Under the pieces are notes generated by a model. The model worked only from the letters and a program-made list of their open reading frames with translations, was not told where the DNA came from and did no database searches. From positions 1,470,015 through 1,534,014 of the forward strand of contig NZ_OESG01000014.1 in the NCBI RefSeq assembly GCF_900240945.1: a DNA stretch of 64,000 bases. The letters run 5' to 3'. This stretch comes from Mycobacterium sp. 3519A. GTDB lineage: Bacteria; Actinomycetota; Actinomycetes; Mycobacteriales; Mycobacteriaceae. Positions 9,701-17,333 of this stretch are shown here, one piece after another. Every line of letters begins with the position of its first letter. Within the stretch, counting starts at the first letter, position 1. The position numbers and the translations under genes are program-made.

Positions 9701-10429
9701 ATCCTCGCCGAGGATGCCGTAGATCTCGCGGCGGGCGTTGTTGAGGATGTCGACGATCCGCTGTTGCTGCTCGTCGGTCGCGGTGTGCGCCGCCTGCGCG
9801 GCGGCACCCATCAGCTGACCGATGGCGGCGCGAAGGTTGAGATGGCCGGGTGCTTCGTCCTTCCAGCCCTCGGTGATCTCGTCCCACGGTGCCGTCTCGA
9901 TCTTCTCGACCGCGCTGCGCCCGTCGTCGGTGAGCTCGAAAAGCTTTTTGCTGCCTTCGGTTTCGGTGCCGACGATCAGGCCCTCGTCGACCAGTAGCTG
10001 CAGCGTCGGATAGACCGAACCGGGGCTGGGCCGCCACAGGTTCTGGCTACGCTCGGCGATCTCCTGGATCATCTCGTAGCCGTGCATCGGCCGTTCGGCG
10101 AGCAGCTTCAGGATCGCGGAGCGCACATCGCCGCGCTTCCCGCGACCGCGGCCGCCGCGGCCACGTCCACGCGGACCGCCGGGGCCACCGAAGCCGAAGC
10201 CGAAGCCACCGCGGGGGTCGAAGCCAAACTCGAAGCCGCGGCCAGGGCCGAAGCCGGGGCTGAAGCCGGGTCCGCCGTCGTGTTCACGGAGATGGTCGCG
10301 CAGGTTCTCGCGGAGATGGTCGCGGAGTTCGCGACGGGCCTGCCGCCGCTGTTGATGGAAGGCGCGCCGATCGTCGGGGCCGAAGCCGAACCCGAAGGGG
10401 CTGGGCGGCGGGGTGAAGGGGTTGGTCAT
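9698..10429 (-). CDS. PadR-family repressor with Gly/Phe/Arg-rich N-terminal extension
   Basis: The 243-residue product has a PadR winged-helix domain from about residue 101 (RSAILKLLAERPMHGYEMIQ, then PSPGSVYPTLQLLVDEGLI) followed by a helical dimerisation tail. Before it is a low-complexity region: FGFGFG at 12-17, a basic helical stretch with RELRDHLRENLRDHLREH (33-50), and Gly/Phe repeats ending in an RGRGRGGRGRGKRG block. The ATG at 10429 has a GAGGAA ribosome-binding site. A perfect 8-base inverted repeat 43 bases upstream is a likely autoregulatory operator. The regulated target and inducer are unknown. Confidence 0.85.
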   Translation of the reverse strand: MTNPFTPPPSPFGFGFGPDDRRAFHQQRRQARRELRDHLRENLRDHLREHDGGPGFSPGFGPGRGFEFGFDPRGGFGFGFGGPGGPRGRGRGGRGRGKRGDVRSAILKLLAERPMHGYEMIQEIAERSQNLWRPSPGSVYPTLQLLVDEGLIVGTETEGSKKLFELTDDGRSAVEKIETAPWDEITEGWKDEAPGHLNLRAAIGQLMGAAAQAAHTATDEQQQRIVDILNNARREIYGILGED

Positions 10430-10471
10430 GGATTGGTTCCTCACGTTCGGGGAAGGAAGCGCCGGATGCGC

Positions 10472-10498
10472 TTCCGATACGTTGACGATATATCGGAA
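10472..10498. promoter_or_regulatory. Likely PadR operator (perfect inverted repeat)
   Basis: TTCCGATA (10472-10479) and TATCGGAA (10491-10498) form perfect 8-base arms around an 11-base spacer that itself includes a CGATATATCG palindrome (10486-10495). The site lies upstream of the padR start and would overlap its promoter. PadR regulators often repress their own genes through sites of this size; binding here is inferred. Confidence 0.6.
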
Positions 10499-10568
10499 CC
10501 TATCGCGATGCAACGACAAAAGGGCGCGGTGGTCATGACCTGTGCCACGACCACCGCGCCCGGGAGGG

Positions 10569-10943
10569 TCAGTACACGGGGTTGAAGAAGTCGACGCCGC
10601 CGATCGGGCATTCGACCTTCGCCTTCCAGGTGGTCCCGGTCTGGACGCCCGGAAACCACAGGTTGTAGGACTGGTTGGCCTGCAGATAGAACGGCACCTT
10701 GTAGACCGGCAACGGCTTCACGGTGTCCCATCCGAACCACGGTTCGGCGCTGTAGAAGCACAGGCCTTGGCTTCCGGTCGAGTTGACCCTGACCGTGACG
10801 CCCAGCGCGTCACTGGCCGTGTCCAGCGTGGACGCCGCCTGCGCGGTGCCCGCTCCGAATGCCAGCGCCGGCGCCGCGACAGCGGCTGCGACCGCGCCGA
10901 CCGCGGCGATGACCGACTTCTTGCGATTGATCTTCTTCGTCAT
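10569..10943 (-). CDS. Small secreted protein of unknown function
   Basis: The 124-residue product has a basic start (MTKKINRKKS), a long Ala/Val-rich hydrophobic core and an AQAA cleavage site, so the mature form is about 90 residues. It contains two cysteines (in GLCFYS and VECPIGG) that could form a disulfide, and many Trp and Tyr residues, like a small beta-sandwich. The ATG at 10943 was chosen for its AAAGGAG ribosome-binding site seven bases upstream; an earlier ATG would put charged residues before the signal peptide. No family is recognised. Confidence 0.75.
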   Translation of the reverse strand: MTKKINRKKSVIAAVGAVAAAVAAPALAFGAGTAQAASTLDTASDALGVTVRVNSTGSQGLCFYSAEPWFGWDTVKPLPVYKVPFYLQANQSYNLWFPGVQTGTTWKAKVECPIGGVDFFNPVY

Positions 10944-11038
10944 GTCCTGCTCCTTTTCACGTGGTCGCGACTCCAGTTGAGCCGCTCTCATCGGTTAGGA
11001 GCACCGAGCGTTGTGTGCTCTGACACTTTTCGGGAGAA

Positions 11039-11569
11039 CTATTTCTCTGCGTCCTCGTCGATGGCCTTGGCCAGCCAATTCGCCCACTCCGCAGCCATCG
11101 CGTTCTTGCGCAGACCCCACTCCAGCGCGGCCCGGCCGTAGAACGACCCGGCGTCGGCGGTCCAGTCGATCGAGTCGCGCAGTGCCTCGAGGCGTTTCAC
11201 TTCGGACTCGGCATGCTCTGCCATCGCGACCACATGCTTGCGGGCCTGTTCGCGGGGCACTTCCCCCAGCAGGAAGACCCGCAACAGGCCGGCGTCGCGA
11301 AACGGCGGGTCGTCCTGCGCGTCGGCCACCCAGCGCCGCAGTTCGGCGCGGCCGGCATCGGTGATGCGGTACTCCTTGCGGCCGCGCGGGCCGATGTTGG
11401 AAACCTCGATCAGCCCGGCGTCGGCGAGTTTGTTCAGCTCGCCGTACAACTGGCTCTGGGTGGCAGGCCACACGTTGGCCATCGATTTCTCGAAGTGCTT
11501 GAGCAGGTCGTAGCCGCTGGCGGGCGCCTGAGCCAGCAGGCCCAACGCTGCGATACGCAAACTCACCAA
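11039..11569 (-). CDS. PadR-family transcriptional regulator
   Basis: The 176-residue product has the compact PadR architecture: winged helix in residues 1-80 (LGLLAQAPASGYDLLKHFEKS, SQLYGELNKLADAGLIE) and the C-terminal Vir-type helical domain. It starts at TTG 11569 (GGAGG nine bases upstream) or at GTG 11566 just inside. It is divergent from the carotenoid oxygenase gene with a 53-base gap that contains a near-perfect palindromic operator, so it most likely represses both itself and the oxygenase. The ligand is unknown; an apocarotenoid or retinoid is a guess. Confidence 0.85.
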   Translation of the reverse strand: MVSLRIAALGLLAQAPASGYDLLKHFEKSMANVWPATQSQLYGELNKLADAGLIEVSNIGPRGRKEYRITDAGRAELRRWVADAQDDPPFRDAGLLRVFLLGEVPREQARKHVVAMAEHAESEVKRLEALRDSIDWTADAGSFYGRAALEWGLRKNAMAAEWANWLAKAIDEDAEK

Positions 11570-11588
11570 CAGATCGTACCTCCACTAT

Positions 11589-11612
11589 TGACATGTCACT
11601 ACAGACATGTCA
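11589..11612. promoter_or_regulatory. Likely PadR operator between padR and the carotenoid oxygenase
   Basis: TGACATGTC (11589-11597), a six-base spacer and GACATGTCA (11604-11612) form perfect 9-base inverted arms; each arm contains its own GACATGTC palindrome. The site ends 10 bases before the oxygenase ATG and 20 bases from the PadR start, so an occupied site would block both. Confidence 0.65.
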
Positions 11613-11622
11613 GATTTGACCT

Positions 11623-12954
11623 ATGACGGACACCTCTTCGACCCTGTTCGGCACAGGTGAGTTCTTTCAGCGCGACAACTACGCACCGGTCACCGATGAA
11701 CTAACCGAATCCGATCTGCCTGTCGAGGGCGCCATCCCCGCCGAACTCGACGGCTGGTATCTGCGCAACGGGCCCAACCCGCGGCAGGCGACGGCGCACT
11801 GGTTCACCGGCGACGGCATGATCCACGGCGTGCGCATCGAGGGCGGGCGCGCGGCCTGGTACCGCAACCGCTGGGTGCGCACCGACAGCTTCGTCGAGGA
11901 CTTCCCGCTCTACAACGCCGACGGCACTCGCAACCTGCGGGCCAGCGTCGCCAACACCCACGTCGTCAACCACGCGGGTAAAACGCTCGCGCTGGTCGAA
12001 TCGTCGCTGCCGTACCAGATCTCCAACGACCTGGAGACGTTGGGCGCCTACGACTTTGGCGGCAAACTGGTCGATTCGATGACCGCGCATCCGAAGATCT
12101 GCCCGACCACCGGCGAGCTGCACTTCTTCGGATACGGCAACATCTTCGCGCCGCACGTCACCTACCATCGGGCGGACGCCAACGGCGAGTTGACGATCAA
12201 CCGGCCGCTGGACGTGCCCGCGCTGACGATGATGCACGACTTCGCGCTGACCGCCGAGCATGTCGTCTTCATGGACCTGCCGGTGGTGTTCAACCTCGAT
12301 ATCGCGCTCAAGGGCGAAGGCGACATGCCGTACCGGTGGAACGACGACTACGGCGCCCGACTCGGAGTGCTGCGGCGCGACGACCCGTTCGGCGAGGTGC
12401 GCTGGTTCGCGATCGACCCGTGCTACGTCTTCCATGTGGCCAACGCCTACGATGACGGCAATTCCGTTGTGCTGCAGGCAGTTCGATACCCCGAACTGTG
12501 GCGCGACAACGGTGGGTTCGACGCCGACGGGGTGCTGTGGAGTTGGACGATCGACCTGAGCAGCGGCGCGGTGTCCGAACGCCAACTCGACGACCGCGCG
12601 GTCGAATTCCCCCGCGTCGACGACAGGCTGGCCACGCTGCCCGCCCGCTACGCGGTGTCCGTCGGTGACGGCCGCCTGATCCGCTACGACCTGACGTCCG
12701 GTGACGCCGTCGAGCACGCGTTCGGCACCGAGCAGTCGCCGGGTGGGCCGGGGGAGGCGGTGTTCGTGCCGTCGACGTCAGGACCCGCGGATGAGAGCAG
12801 CGGCTGGTACCTGGGCTACGTCTACGACCCGGCCCGCGACGGCAGCGACCTGGTGATCATCGACGCGTCGGACTTCGCAGGCCCGCCCGTTGCCAGAATC
12901 AAACTGCCCCAGCGAGTTCCATACGGCTTCCACGGAAATTGGATAGCAGACTGA
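11623..12954 (+). CDS. Carotenoid oxygenase (RPE65/CCD family)
   Basis: The 443-residue product is a full-length carotenoid cleavage dioxygenase-type seven-bladed propeller enzyme. The four iron-binding histidines are visible at His156 (MTAHPK), His205 (MMHDFA), His271 (FHVANA) and His437 (YGFHGNW). These enzymes use Fe(II) and oxygen to cleave carotenoid, stilbene or related double bonds; the substrate is not evident here, and no carotenoid synthesis genes are nearby. It is divergent from a PadR regulator with a shared palindromic operator. Confidence 0.93.
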   Translation: MTDTSSTLFGTGEFFQRDNYAPVTDELTESDLPVEGAIPAELDGWYLRNGPNPRQATAHWFTGDGMIHGVRIEGGRAAWYRNRWVRTDSFVEDFPLYNADGTRNLRASVANTHVVNHAGKTLALVESSLPYQISNDLETLGAYDFGGKLVDSMTAHPKICPTTGELHFFGYGNIFAPHVTYHRADANGELTINRPLDVPALTMMHDFALTAEHVVFMDLPVVFNLDIALKGEGDMPYRWNDDYGARLGVLRRDDPFGEVRWFAIDPCYVFHVANAYDDGNSVVLQAVRYPELWRDNGGFDADGVLWSWTIDLSSGAVSERQLDDRAVEFPRVDDRLATLPARYAVSVGDGRLIRYDLTSGDAVEHAFGTEQSPGGPGEAVFVPSTSGPADESSGWYLGYVYDPARDGSDLVIIDASDFAGPPVARIKLPQRVPYGFHGNWIAD

Positions 12955-12969
12955 GTAACGTGTGCGGCC

Positions 12970-13020
12970 ATGGCCGTGAAGAACACCGATATCCCTTGCT
13001 GTTTGGCGTCGTGGCAGTAG
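12970..13020 (+). CDS. Possible 16-codon leader peptide before the antiporter
   Basis: An ATG at 12970 opens a 16-residue frame (MAVKNTDIPCCLASWQ) whose TAG stop directly abuts the antiporter ATG and is in the same frame. The peptide holds a Cys-Cys pair. Cysteine-rich leader peptides that control downstream genes are known in mycobacteria, so an attenuator role is possible. No clear ribosome-binding site precedes it. It could equally be chance sequence in the 66-base gap. Confidence 0.25.
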   Translation: MAVKNTDIPCCLASWQ

Positions 13021-14199
13021 ATGTCCGCGTTCGGGTTCCAGACGCTGACGCTGATCGCGGTCGTCGGCATGACAGGCCCACTGCTGGCCTCGCTGCGGCG
13101 GTTCGGCATCCCGGTGATCATCGGCGAACTGGTCGCCGGTCTGGTCGTCGGCCGAACCGGCTTCGGGCTCGTCGATCACGCCGATGCGACGTTCACCCTG
13201 CTCGCCAACATCGGCTTCGCGCTGGTGATGTTCGTCGTCGGCACCCATGTCCCGGCGCGCGACGAGACACTGCGGTCCCAGATTCCCCGGGCGCTGCTTC
13301 GAGCGGTGGCTGTCGGCGCGGTGGCCGCCCTCCTCGGTGTGGTGTTGGCGCGGGTATTCGGCACCGGCCACGCGGCGGTTTATGCGGTGCTGATGGCGTC
13401 CTCGTCGGCGGCGCTGGCGCTACCGGTGATCGACTCGCTACGGCTAACTGGCCCGCCGGTGCTGTCGGTGACCACACAGATCGCGATCGCCGATGCGGCG
13501 TCAATTGTATTGCTGCCCTTGGTGATCAATCCCGCACAAACAGCGCGGGCCGCGCTCGGTGCGCTCGCGATCGCCTGCTGCGCCGCGGTGCTGTTCGTCG
13601 TGTTACGGATGGCCAACCGCCGTGGCTGGCGCAGACAGCTACATCACTGGTCGCATAAGCGCAGGCTGGCGCTGGAGCTTCGGCTCAGCCTGATCCTGCT
13701 GTTCGGTCTCTGCGCACTGGCGATGACGTCTCGGGTGTCGATCATGCTGGCGGGTTTCGCACTGGGGCTGGTGGTCTCGGCGGTCGGCACACCACGTCGG
13801 CTCGCACGCCAACTGTTCGGCATCACCGAAGGATTCTTCAGTCCGCTGTTCTTCGTCTGGCTCGGCGCCTCGCTGCAGGTGCGTGAACTCGGTGAGCACC
13901 CTTGGCTGATCCTGCTCGGCCTGAGCCTCGGTGCCGGTGCGCTGATCGCCCACGCAGTGGGCGTGCTCTTCGGTCAGCCGGTGACGCTCGCCGTGTTGTC
14001 GGCCGCCCAACTGGGGGTACCGGTTGCCGCTGCGACGCTTGGCACCGAACAGCATCTGCTGGGACCCGGTGAGCCGTCGGCGCTGATGCTCGGCGCGCTT
14101 GTCACCGTGGCGGCCACGTCACTGGCGGGCGCAGTGGCCGCACACCGTCAACACGCCGACGAGTCGAAGGCAGCACCTCAGCTGGAGAGGCCCGAGTAG
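13021..14199 (+). CDS. Cation:proton antiporter (CPA2/KefB-NapA type)
   Basis: The 392-residue product has 11-13 predicted membrane helices and the Na+/H+ exchanger fold: an N-terminal GIPVIIGELVAGLVVG helix, the SSSAALALPVI segment, the IADAASIVLLP segment with an Asp in the transport region, and a C-terminal AQLGVPVAAATLG segment. No C-terminal RCK/TrkA-N regulatory domain is present. An in-frame TAG right before the ATG fixes the start at or after 13021. The transported cation is unknown. It lies downstream of the carotenoid oxygenase on the same strand and may be co-transcribed. Confidence 0.85.
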   Translation: MSAFGFQTLTLIAVVGMTGPLLASLRRFGIPVIIGELVAGLVVGRTGFGLVDHADATFTLLANIGFALVMFVVGTHVPARDETLRSQIPRALLRAVAVGAVAALLGVVLARVFGTGHAAVYAVLMASSSAALALPVIDSLRLTGPPVLSVTTQIAIADAASIVLLPLVINPAQTARAALGALAIACCAAVLFVVLRMANRRGWRRQLHHWSHKRRLALELRLSLILLFGLCALAMTSRVSIMLAGFALGLVVSAVGTPRRLARQLFGITEGFFSPLFFVWLGASLQVRELGEHPWLILLGLSLGAGALIAHAVGVLFGQPVTLAVLSAAQLGVPVAAATLGTEQHLLGPGEPSALMLGALVTVAATSLAGAVAAHRQHADESKAAPQLERPE

Positions 14200-14264
14200 C
14201 CCGCGTGGTCGGTACTTGAGCTGTTACCTGAAAAACGAAAAGAGCACCGTAAAACGAAAACAAG

Positions 14265-14444
14265 GTGTTTACTGAATGTCGCGTCGCCCTGGTCCTGGAC
14301 TACTACCAAGTCCTCCCTTGCACCGGCGCTGTGGCGGCCTATCGGAGGCACCTTATGGGGGTTCAGTTGCAGCGGGTTCCGGATTCAGGGCGCGCCCGAC
14401 CTCGGGCTCAGAGCGCCGATGAGCCCAATGCCTCGCCCGGATAA
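14265..14444 (+). CDS. Possible small gene or gene remnant
   Basis: A GTG at 14265 opens a 59-residue frame that begins VFTECRVALVLDYYQVLPC and ends inside the 3' part of the antisense AraC gene (37 bases overlap). The first 30 codons mostly end in G or C and read like real protein, but no family is recognised and the ribosome-binding site (AAGG) is too close. An internal ATG at 14355 has a good GGAGG six bases upstream. It could be a tiny gene, the 3' stub of a lost gene, or chance. Confidence 0.25.
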   Translation: MFTECRVALVLDYYQVLPCTGAVAAYRRHLMGVQLQRVPDSGRARPRAQSADEPNASPG

Positions 14445-15367
14445 TCCGCACGGTAGGTGTTCGGGCTGACAGCGTAGGCCCGCTTGAAGGCGCTGCTCAG
14501 CGCGAACGGCGTGCTGTAGCCGACCCGCTTGGCGACCGCCGCAATGGTGAGTTCACTGGACCGCAGCAGGTCAGCAGCCAGCGCCAACCGCCAGTTGGTC
14601 AGAAAAGCGATCGGTGGTTCGCCGACCTGCTCGGTGAACCTGCCGGCGAAGGCCGCACGCGAGCTGCCAACGGCCGCAGCAAGATTCGCCACGGTCCACG
14701 GATGAGCCGGATTGTTGTAGATCAGCTTCAACGCAGGCCCGACAACCGGGTCGTATTCGGCGTACCACCACGGTGGCGCGTTGTCGTCGCGGTCGAACCA
14801 TGTGCGGACCACCCCGATCAACAACAGATCCAGCAAGCGATCGAGATACGCCTCCTGCCCTGGACCTTCGCCGGTCGCTTCGGCGGCGAGCAGTTCCACC
14901 AACGGCGTTTTCCATTCGTCGGCGCGCAGCACCAGCACGGGGGGAAGCGCGTCGAGCAGGCGGGCGCTCACCTCGCTGCGGCCCTCATACGCGCCGATTA
15001 CCGAGCGCGTCGCGCCCGATGCGCTGTTGCCCCAGGTGCGAAGGCCAAGCGACATCTCGAATCTCAGATCCTCACCCGAGCGTGTGGTGCAGCGCTGGCC
15101 CGGGTGGATGACGACCAGCGGCGCCGTCGTCGGATGATCGGCGAACACATATCGTTCGGTGCCTCGGGTCAGCGCGACGTCACCGGGGCCCAGCCAGGCT
15201 GTCCCGCTGGCCTCGCCGACGAGCGCCGCGCGGCCGTGGGTCTGGCAGATGACAGTCAGCGGCGCTTCATCTTCGATGCTCATCGACCATGGCGGATCCA
15301 TCATCATCCGCAGGACGAATGCGCCCCGCGCCCGCACCCCGTCGAGCAGGCCGACCACGGCGTCCAC
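14408..15367 (-). CDS. AraC-family regulator with cupin sensor domain
   Basis: The 319-residue product has an AraC_binding_2/cupin-6-like N-terminal half (residues 1-200, with GPGDVALTRG and VVIHPGQ segments) and a C-terminal pair of helix-turn-helix motifs (WTVANLAAAVGSSRAAFAGR and LTIAAVAKRVGYSTPFALSS, ending in SPNTYR). This is the CFA/I-independent cupin group common in actinobacteria, often next to genes for oxidoreductases or efflux. It begins at GTG 15367 and lies immediately downstream of the tetR gene (nine bases), so the two are probably one transcript. Confidence 0.85.
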   Translation of the reverse strand: MDAVVGLLDGVRARGAFVLRMMMDPPWSMSIEDEAPLTVICQTHGRAALVGEASGTAWLGPGDVALTRGTERYVFADHPTTAPLVVIHPGQRCTTRSGEDLRFEMSLGLRTWGNSASGATRSVIGAYEGRSEVSARLLDALPPVLVLRADEWKTPLVELLAAEATGEGPGQEAYLDRLLDLLLIGVVRTWFDRDDNAPPWWYAEYDPVVGPALKLIYNNPAHPWTVANLAAAVGSSRAAFAGRFTEQVGEPPIAFLTNWRLALAADLLRSSELTIAAVAKRVGYSTPFALSSAFKRAYAVSPNTYRADYPGEALGSSAL

Positions 15368-15376
15368 GCCGGGAGC

Positions 15377-16009
15377 CTAACGTTCCTCGGGCCGGTACGC
15401 GGCGAGAAAGACCTGCACCGCCCTGCGGACGTGGCTGTCGACGTCGACGGAAGCCAGCACCTGCGGTCCGCCGCAGAACAGCGCCTGATCGATACACCGG
15501 CCGACCACCAGGAACGCGAAATGCTCTGCCGCGCAGTCGGGTTCAACAACGCGCAGCAACCCGCGCCGGTGCAGGGCGGCGAAGCAGTCGGCGAATGCGG
15601 CCAGCGCTCTGGCCGGCGCCTGGTCGTAGTACAGCCGGGCCAGGTCGGGAACCCGATTGGCCTCTCCGACAACCAGTCGGCGCAACTGGACCACCGGCTC
15701 CTGCAGCACTGCACGCAGATAATCTGCCGCCAGCGCGGTCATATCGGCCTCGAGGTCGGTGGTGTCGCCGAGTCCTCGGATTCTTTCCAGGACCGGCGTG
15801 ACCGTGCTCTGCAGCGCGCCGTCCACGATGGCCAGTAGCAGTTCGTGCTTGTCGCCGAAATGCTTGTACACGGTCTGCTTGGACACCTCGGCCCCCGCCG
15901 CGATCTGGTCGACGCTGGTGCCCTGATAACCGTTGCTCAGAAACAAGTCCCGGCCCGCCGAGAGGATGGTCTGGCGCTTCTGCGCCGAGCGTCCTAGCGG
16001 CTGCACCAT
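15377..16009 (-). CDS. TetR-family repressor
   Basis: The 210-residue product has a TetR_N helix-turn-helix at residues 10-56 (ILSAGRDLFLSNGYQGTSV, then AGAEVSKQTVYKHFGDKHEL) and a C-terminal ligand domain like that of AcrR/TetR_C_7 regulators. The ATG at 16009 has a GGGAG site. Two 18-base direct repeats just upstream (16026-16075) look like its operator and also precede the divergent DUF998 gene, so it likely controls itself, araC and the DUF998/DUF1772 pair. Ligand unknown. Confidence 0.88.
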   Translation of the reverse strand: MVQPLGRSAQKRQTILSAGRDLFLSNGYQGTSVDQIAAGAEVSKQTVYKHFGDKHELLLAIVDGALQSTVTPVLERIRGLGDTTDLEADMTALAADYLRAVLQEPVVQLRRLVVGEANRVPDLARLYYDQAPARALAAFADCFAALHRRGLLRVVEPDCAAEHFAFLVVGRCIDQALFCGGPQVLASVDVDSHVRRAVQVFLAAYRPEER

Positions 16010-16025
16010 GTCGGCTCCCTGATCA

Positions 16026-16075
16026 GTACTGGACAGTCTAGTTCCGAAGGTCGTAGGGTACTGGACAGTCTAGTT
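16026..16075. promoter_or_regulatory. Duplicated TetR operator (two 18-base direct repeats)
   Basis: GTACTGGACAGTCTAGTT occurs at 16026-16043 and again, identically, at 16058-16075, 32 bases apart (three helical turns). Each copy is itself a near-palindrome (ACTnGAC-n-GTCnAGT). The pair fills the 89-base gap between the tetR and DUF998 start codons and is most simply two TetR dimer sites. Confidence 0.65.
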
Positions 16076-16098
16076 TGATTTGGCTCGGAAGGTGCGAC

Positions 16099-16764
16099 AT
16101 GACGACGACTGACTGCCCGCCGCTGCCGATTCGGGTGACGAAGTCGCTGCTCGGCTACGGGGTGATCGCGGGGCCGATCTACGTAACAGCGGTGGCATTC
16201 CAGATGGTCCTTCGCGACGGGTTCGACCCGACCCGGCATGCTGCCAGCCAACTCGCCAACGGTGATCTGGGCTGGATCCAGATCGCCACCTTCCTGCTGA
16301 CCGGTGCGATGACGGTCGCTGCGGCCATCGGCGTGCGACGGGCGCTCGGGCCCGGTCGGCTCTCCGGATGGGCGTCGGGGCTGCTCGGTGCCTACGGTGT
16401 GGCCTTGATCGCCGCCGGCATCTTCCGGGCCGATCCGTCCGACGGCTTCCCGCCGGGCACACCCGCGGGCATGGGTGAGGTCAGCTGGCACGGGTTGACG
16501 CATTTCGCGGTGGCGAGTGTCGGGTTCCTCTGCCTGGTGGCGGCGTGCTTTGTGCTGGCGGCGTGGTTTGTGCGCACCGGTCAGGCGTCGTGGGCGTGGT
16601 TCTCCCGGATCACCGGCGTGGTCTTCGCAGCCAGCTTCTTGGCGTTGGCGTCCGGAAGGGGCGCGGCGGCAACCATTTTGGTGTTCACGGCGGCTGTCGT
16701 ACTGGCATGGGGGTGGCTGGCCGCGGTATCGGCCAAGTTGTACAGCGGTGTCGCGGCCACGTAG
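16099..16764 (+). CDS. DUF998-family membrane protein
   Basis: The 221-residue product has about six membrane helices and matches the DUF998 pattern: the N-terminal GYGVIAGPIYV helix, DPTRHAASQLANGD between helices 1 and 2, and SWHGLTHFAVAS before helix 4. No enzymatic motif is known for this family. The ATG at 16099 has a GGAAGG site seven bases before it. It is divergent from tetR across the duplicated operator and is followed 67 bases on by the DUF1772 gene. Confidence 0.8.
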   Translation: MTTTDCPPLPIRVTKSLLGYGVIAGPIYVTAVAFQMVLRDGFDPTRHAASQLANGDLGWIQIATFLLTGAMTVAAAIGVRRALGPGRLSGWASGLLGAYGVALIAAGIFRADPSDGFPPGTPAGMGEVSWHGLTHFAVASVGFLCLVAACFVLAAWFVRTGQASWAWFSRITGVVFAASFLALASGRGAAATILVFTAAVVLAWGWLAAVSAKLYSGVAAT

Positions 16765-16831
16765 ACGCCCGCGTATGTAGTCGGGACGCTGAGCGATGGC
16801 ACCCGGCGCGCGGGATCGGTTGACTTCTCGC

Positions 16832-17326
16832 ATGAACACCAGTCCCGTCGTCGTCCTGACCTCGCTGGCAGCACTCGCGAGCGCCGCCGCAGGCGGGATG
16901 ATGTACGCGTTCTCGACGTTCGTGATGCGCGGCCTCGATCGCACCGGACCCGCCGATGCCATCACCGCGATGCGAGGTATCAACGCCGAGGCCAACGGGA
17001 ATCCCGTGTTCCTGCTCGGATACTTCGGCGCGACGGTCCTGGCCGTCGCGGTCGGAGTCGCCGCGCTGACCCGCCTGAATCAGCCGGGCAGTTGGTGGCT
17101 GCTCATCGGTGCGGTGCTCGGCATCCTCGGAGCGGTCGTCACGATCGCCTTCAACGTGCCGCTCAACAATCACCTCGACGCTGTGAACCCCGATGGCCTA
17201 TCGCTGACCGACGCCGCGGGCGAGTGGCGAGCGTACTTCTCGGTGTGGACGGCGTGGAACCACGTACGCACCGCCACCAGCTTGATCGGTGCCGCGGTGA
17301 TGCTTTTCGGGTTGCGTTACCGCTGA
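16832..17326 (+). CDS. DUF1772 (anthrone-oxygenase-like) membrane protein
   Basis: The 164-residue product has four membrane helices and the DUF1772 pattern: an N-terminal GGMMYAFSTFVMRGLD helix, NVPLNNHL in the middle and WNHVRTATSLIGA before the last helix. Some fungal and actinobacterial relatives oxidise anthrones or act as noncanonical monooxygenases; most bacterial members have no assigned function. The ATG at 16832 is preferred to one at 16796 because it starts next to the first helix. It likely shares transcription with the DUF998 gene. Confidence 0.78.
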   Translation: MNTSPVVVLTSLAALASAAAGGMMYAFSTFVMRGLDRTGPADAITAMRGINAEANGNPVFLLGYFGATVLAVAVGVAALTRLNQPGSWWLLIGAVLGILGAVVTIAFNVPLNNHLDAVNPDGLSLTDAAGEWRAYFSVWTAWNHVRTATSLIGAAVMLFGLRYR

Positions 17327-17333
17327 GGCGATC

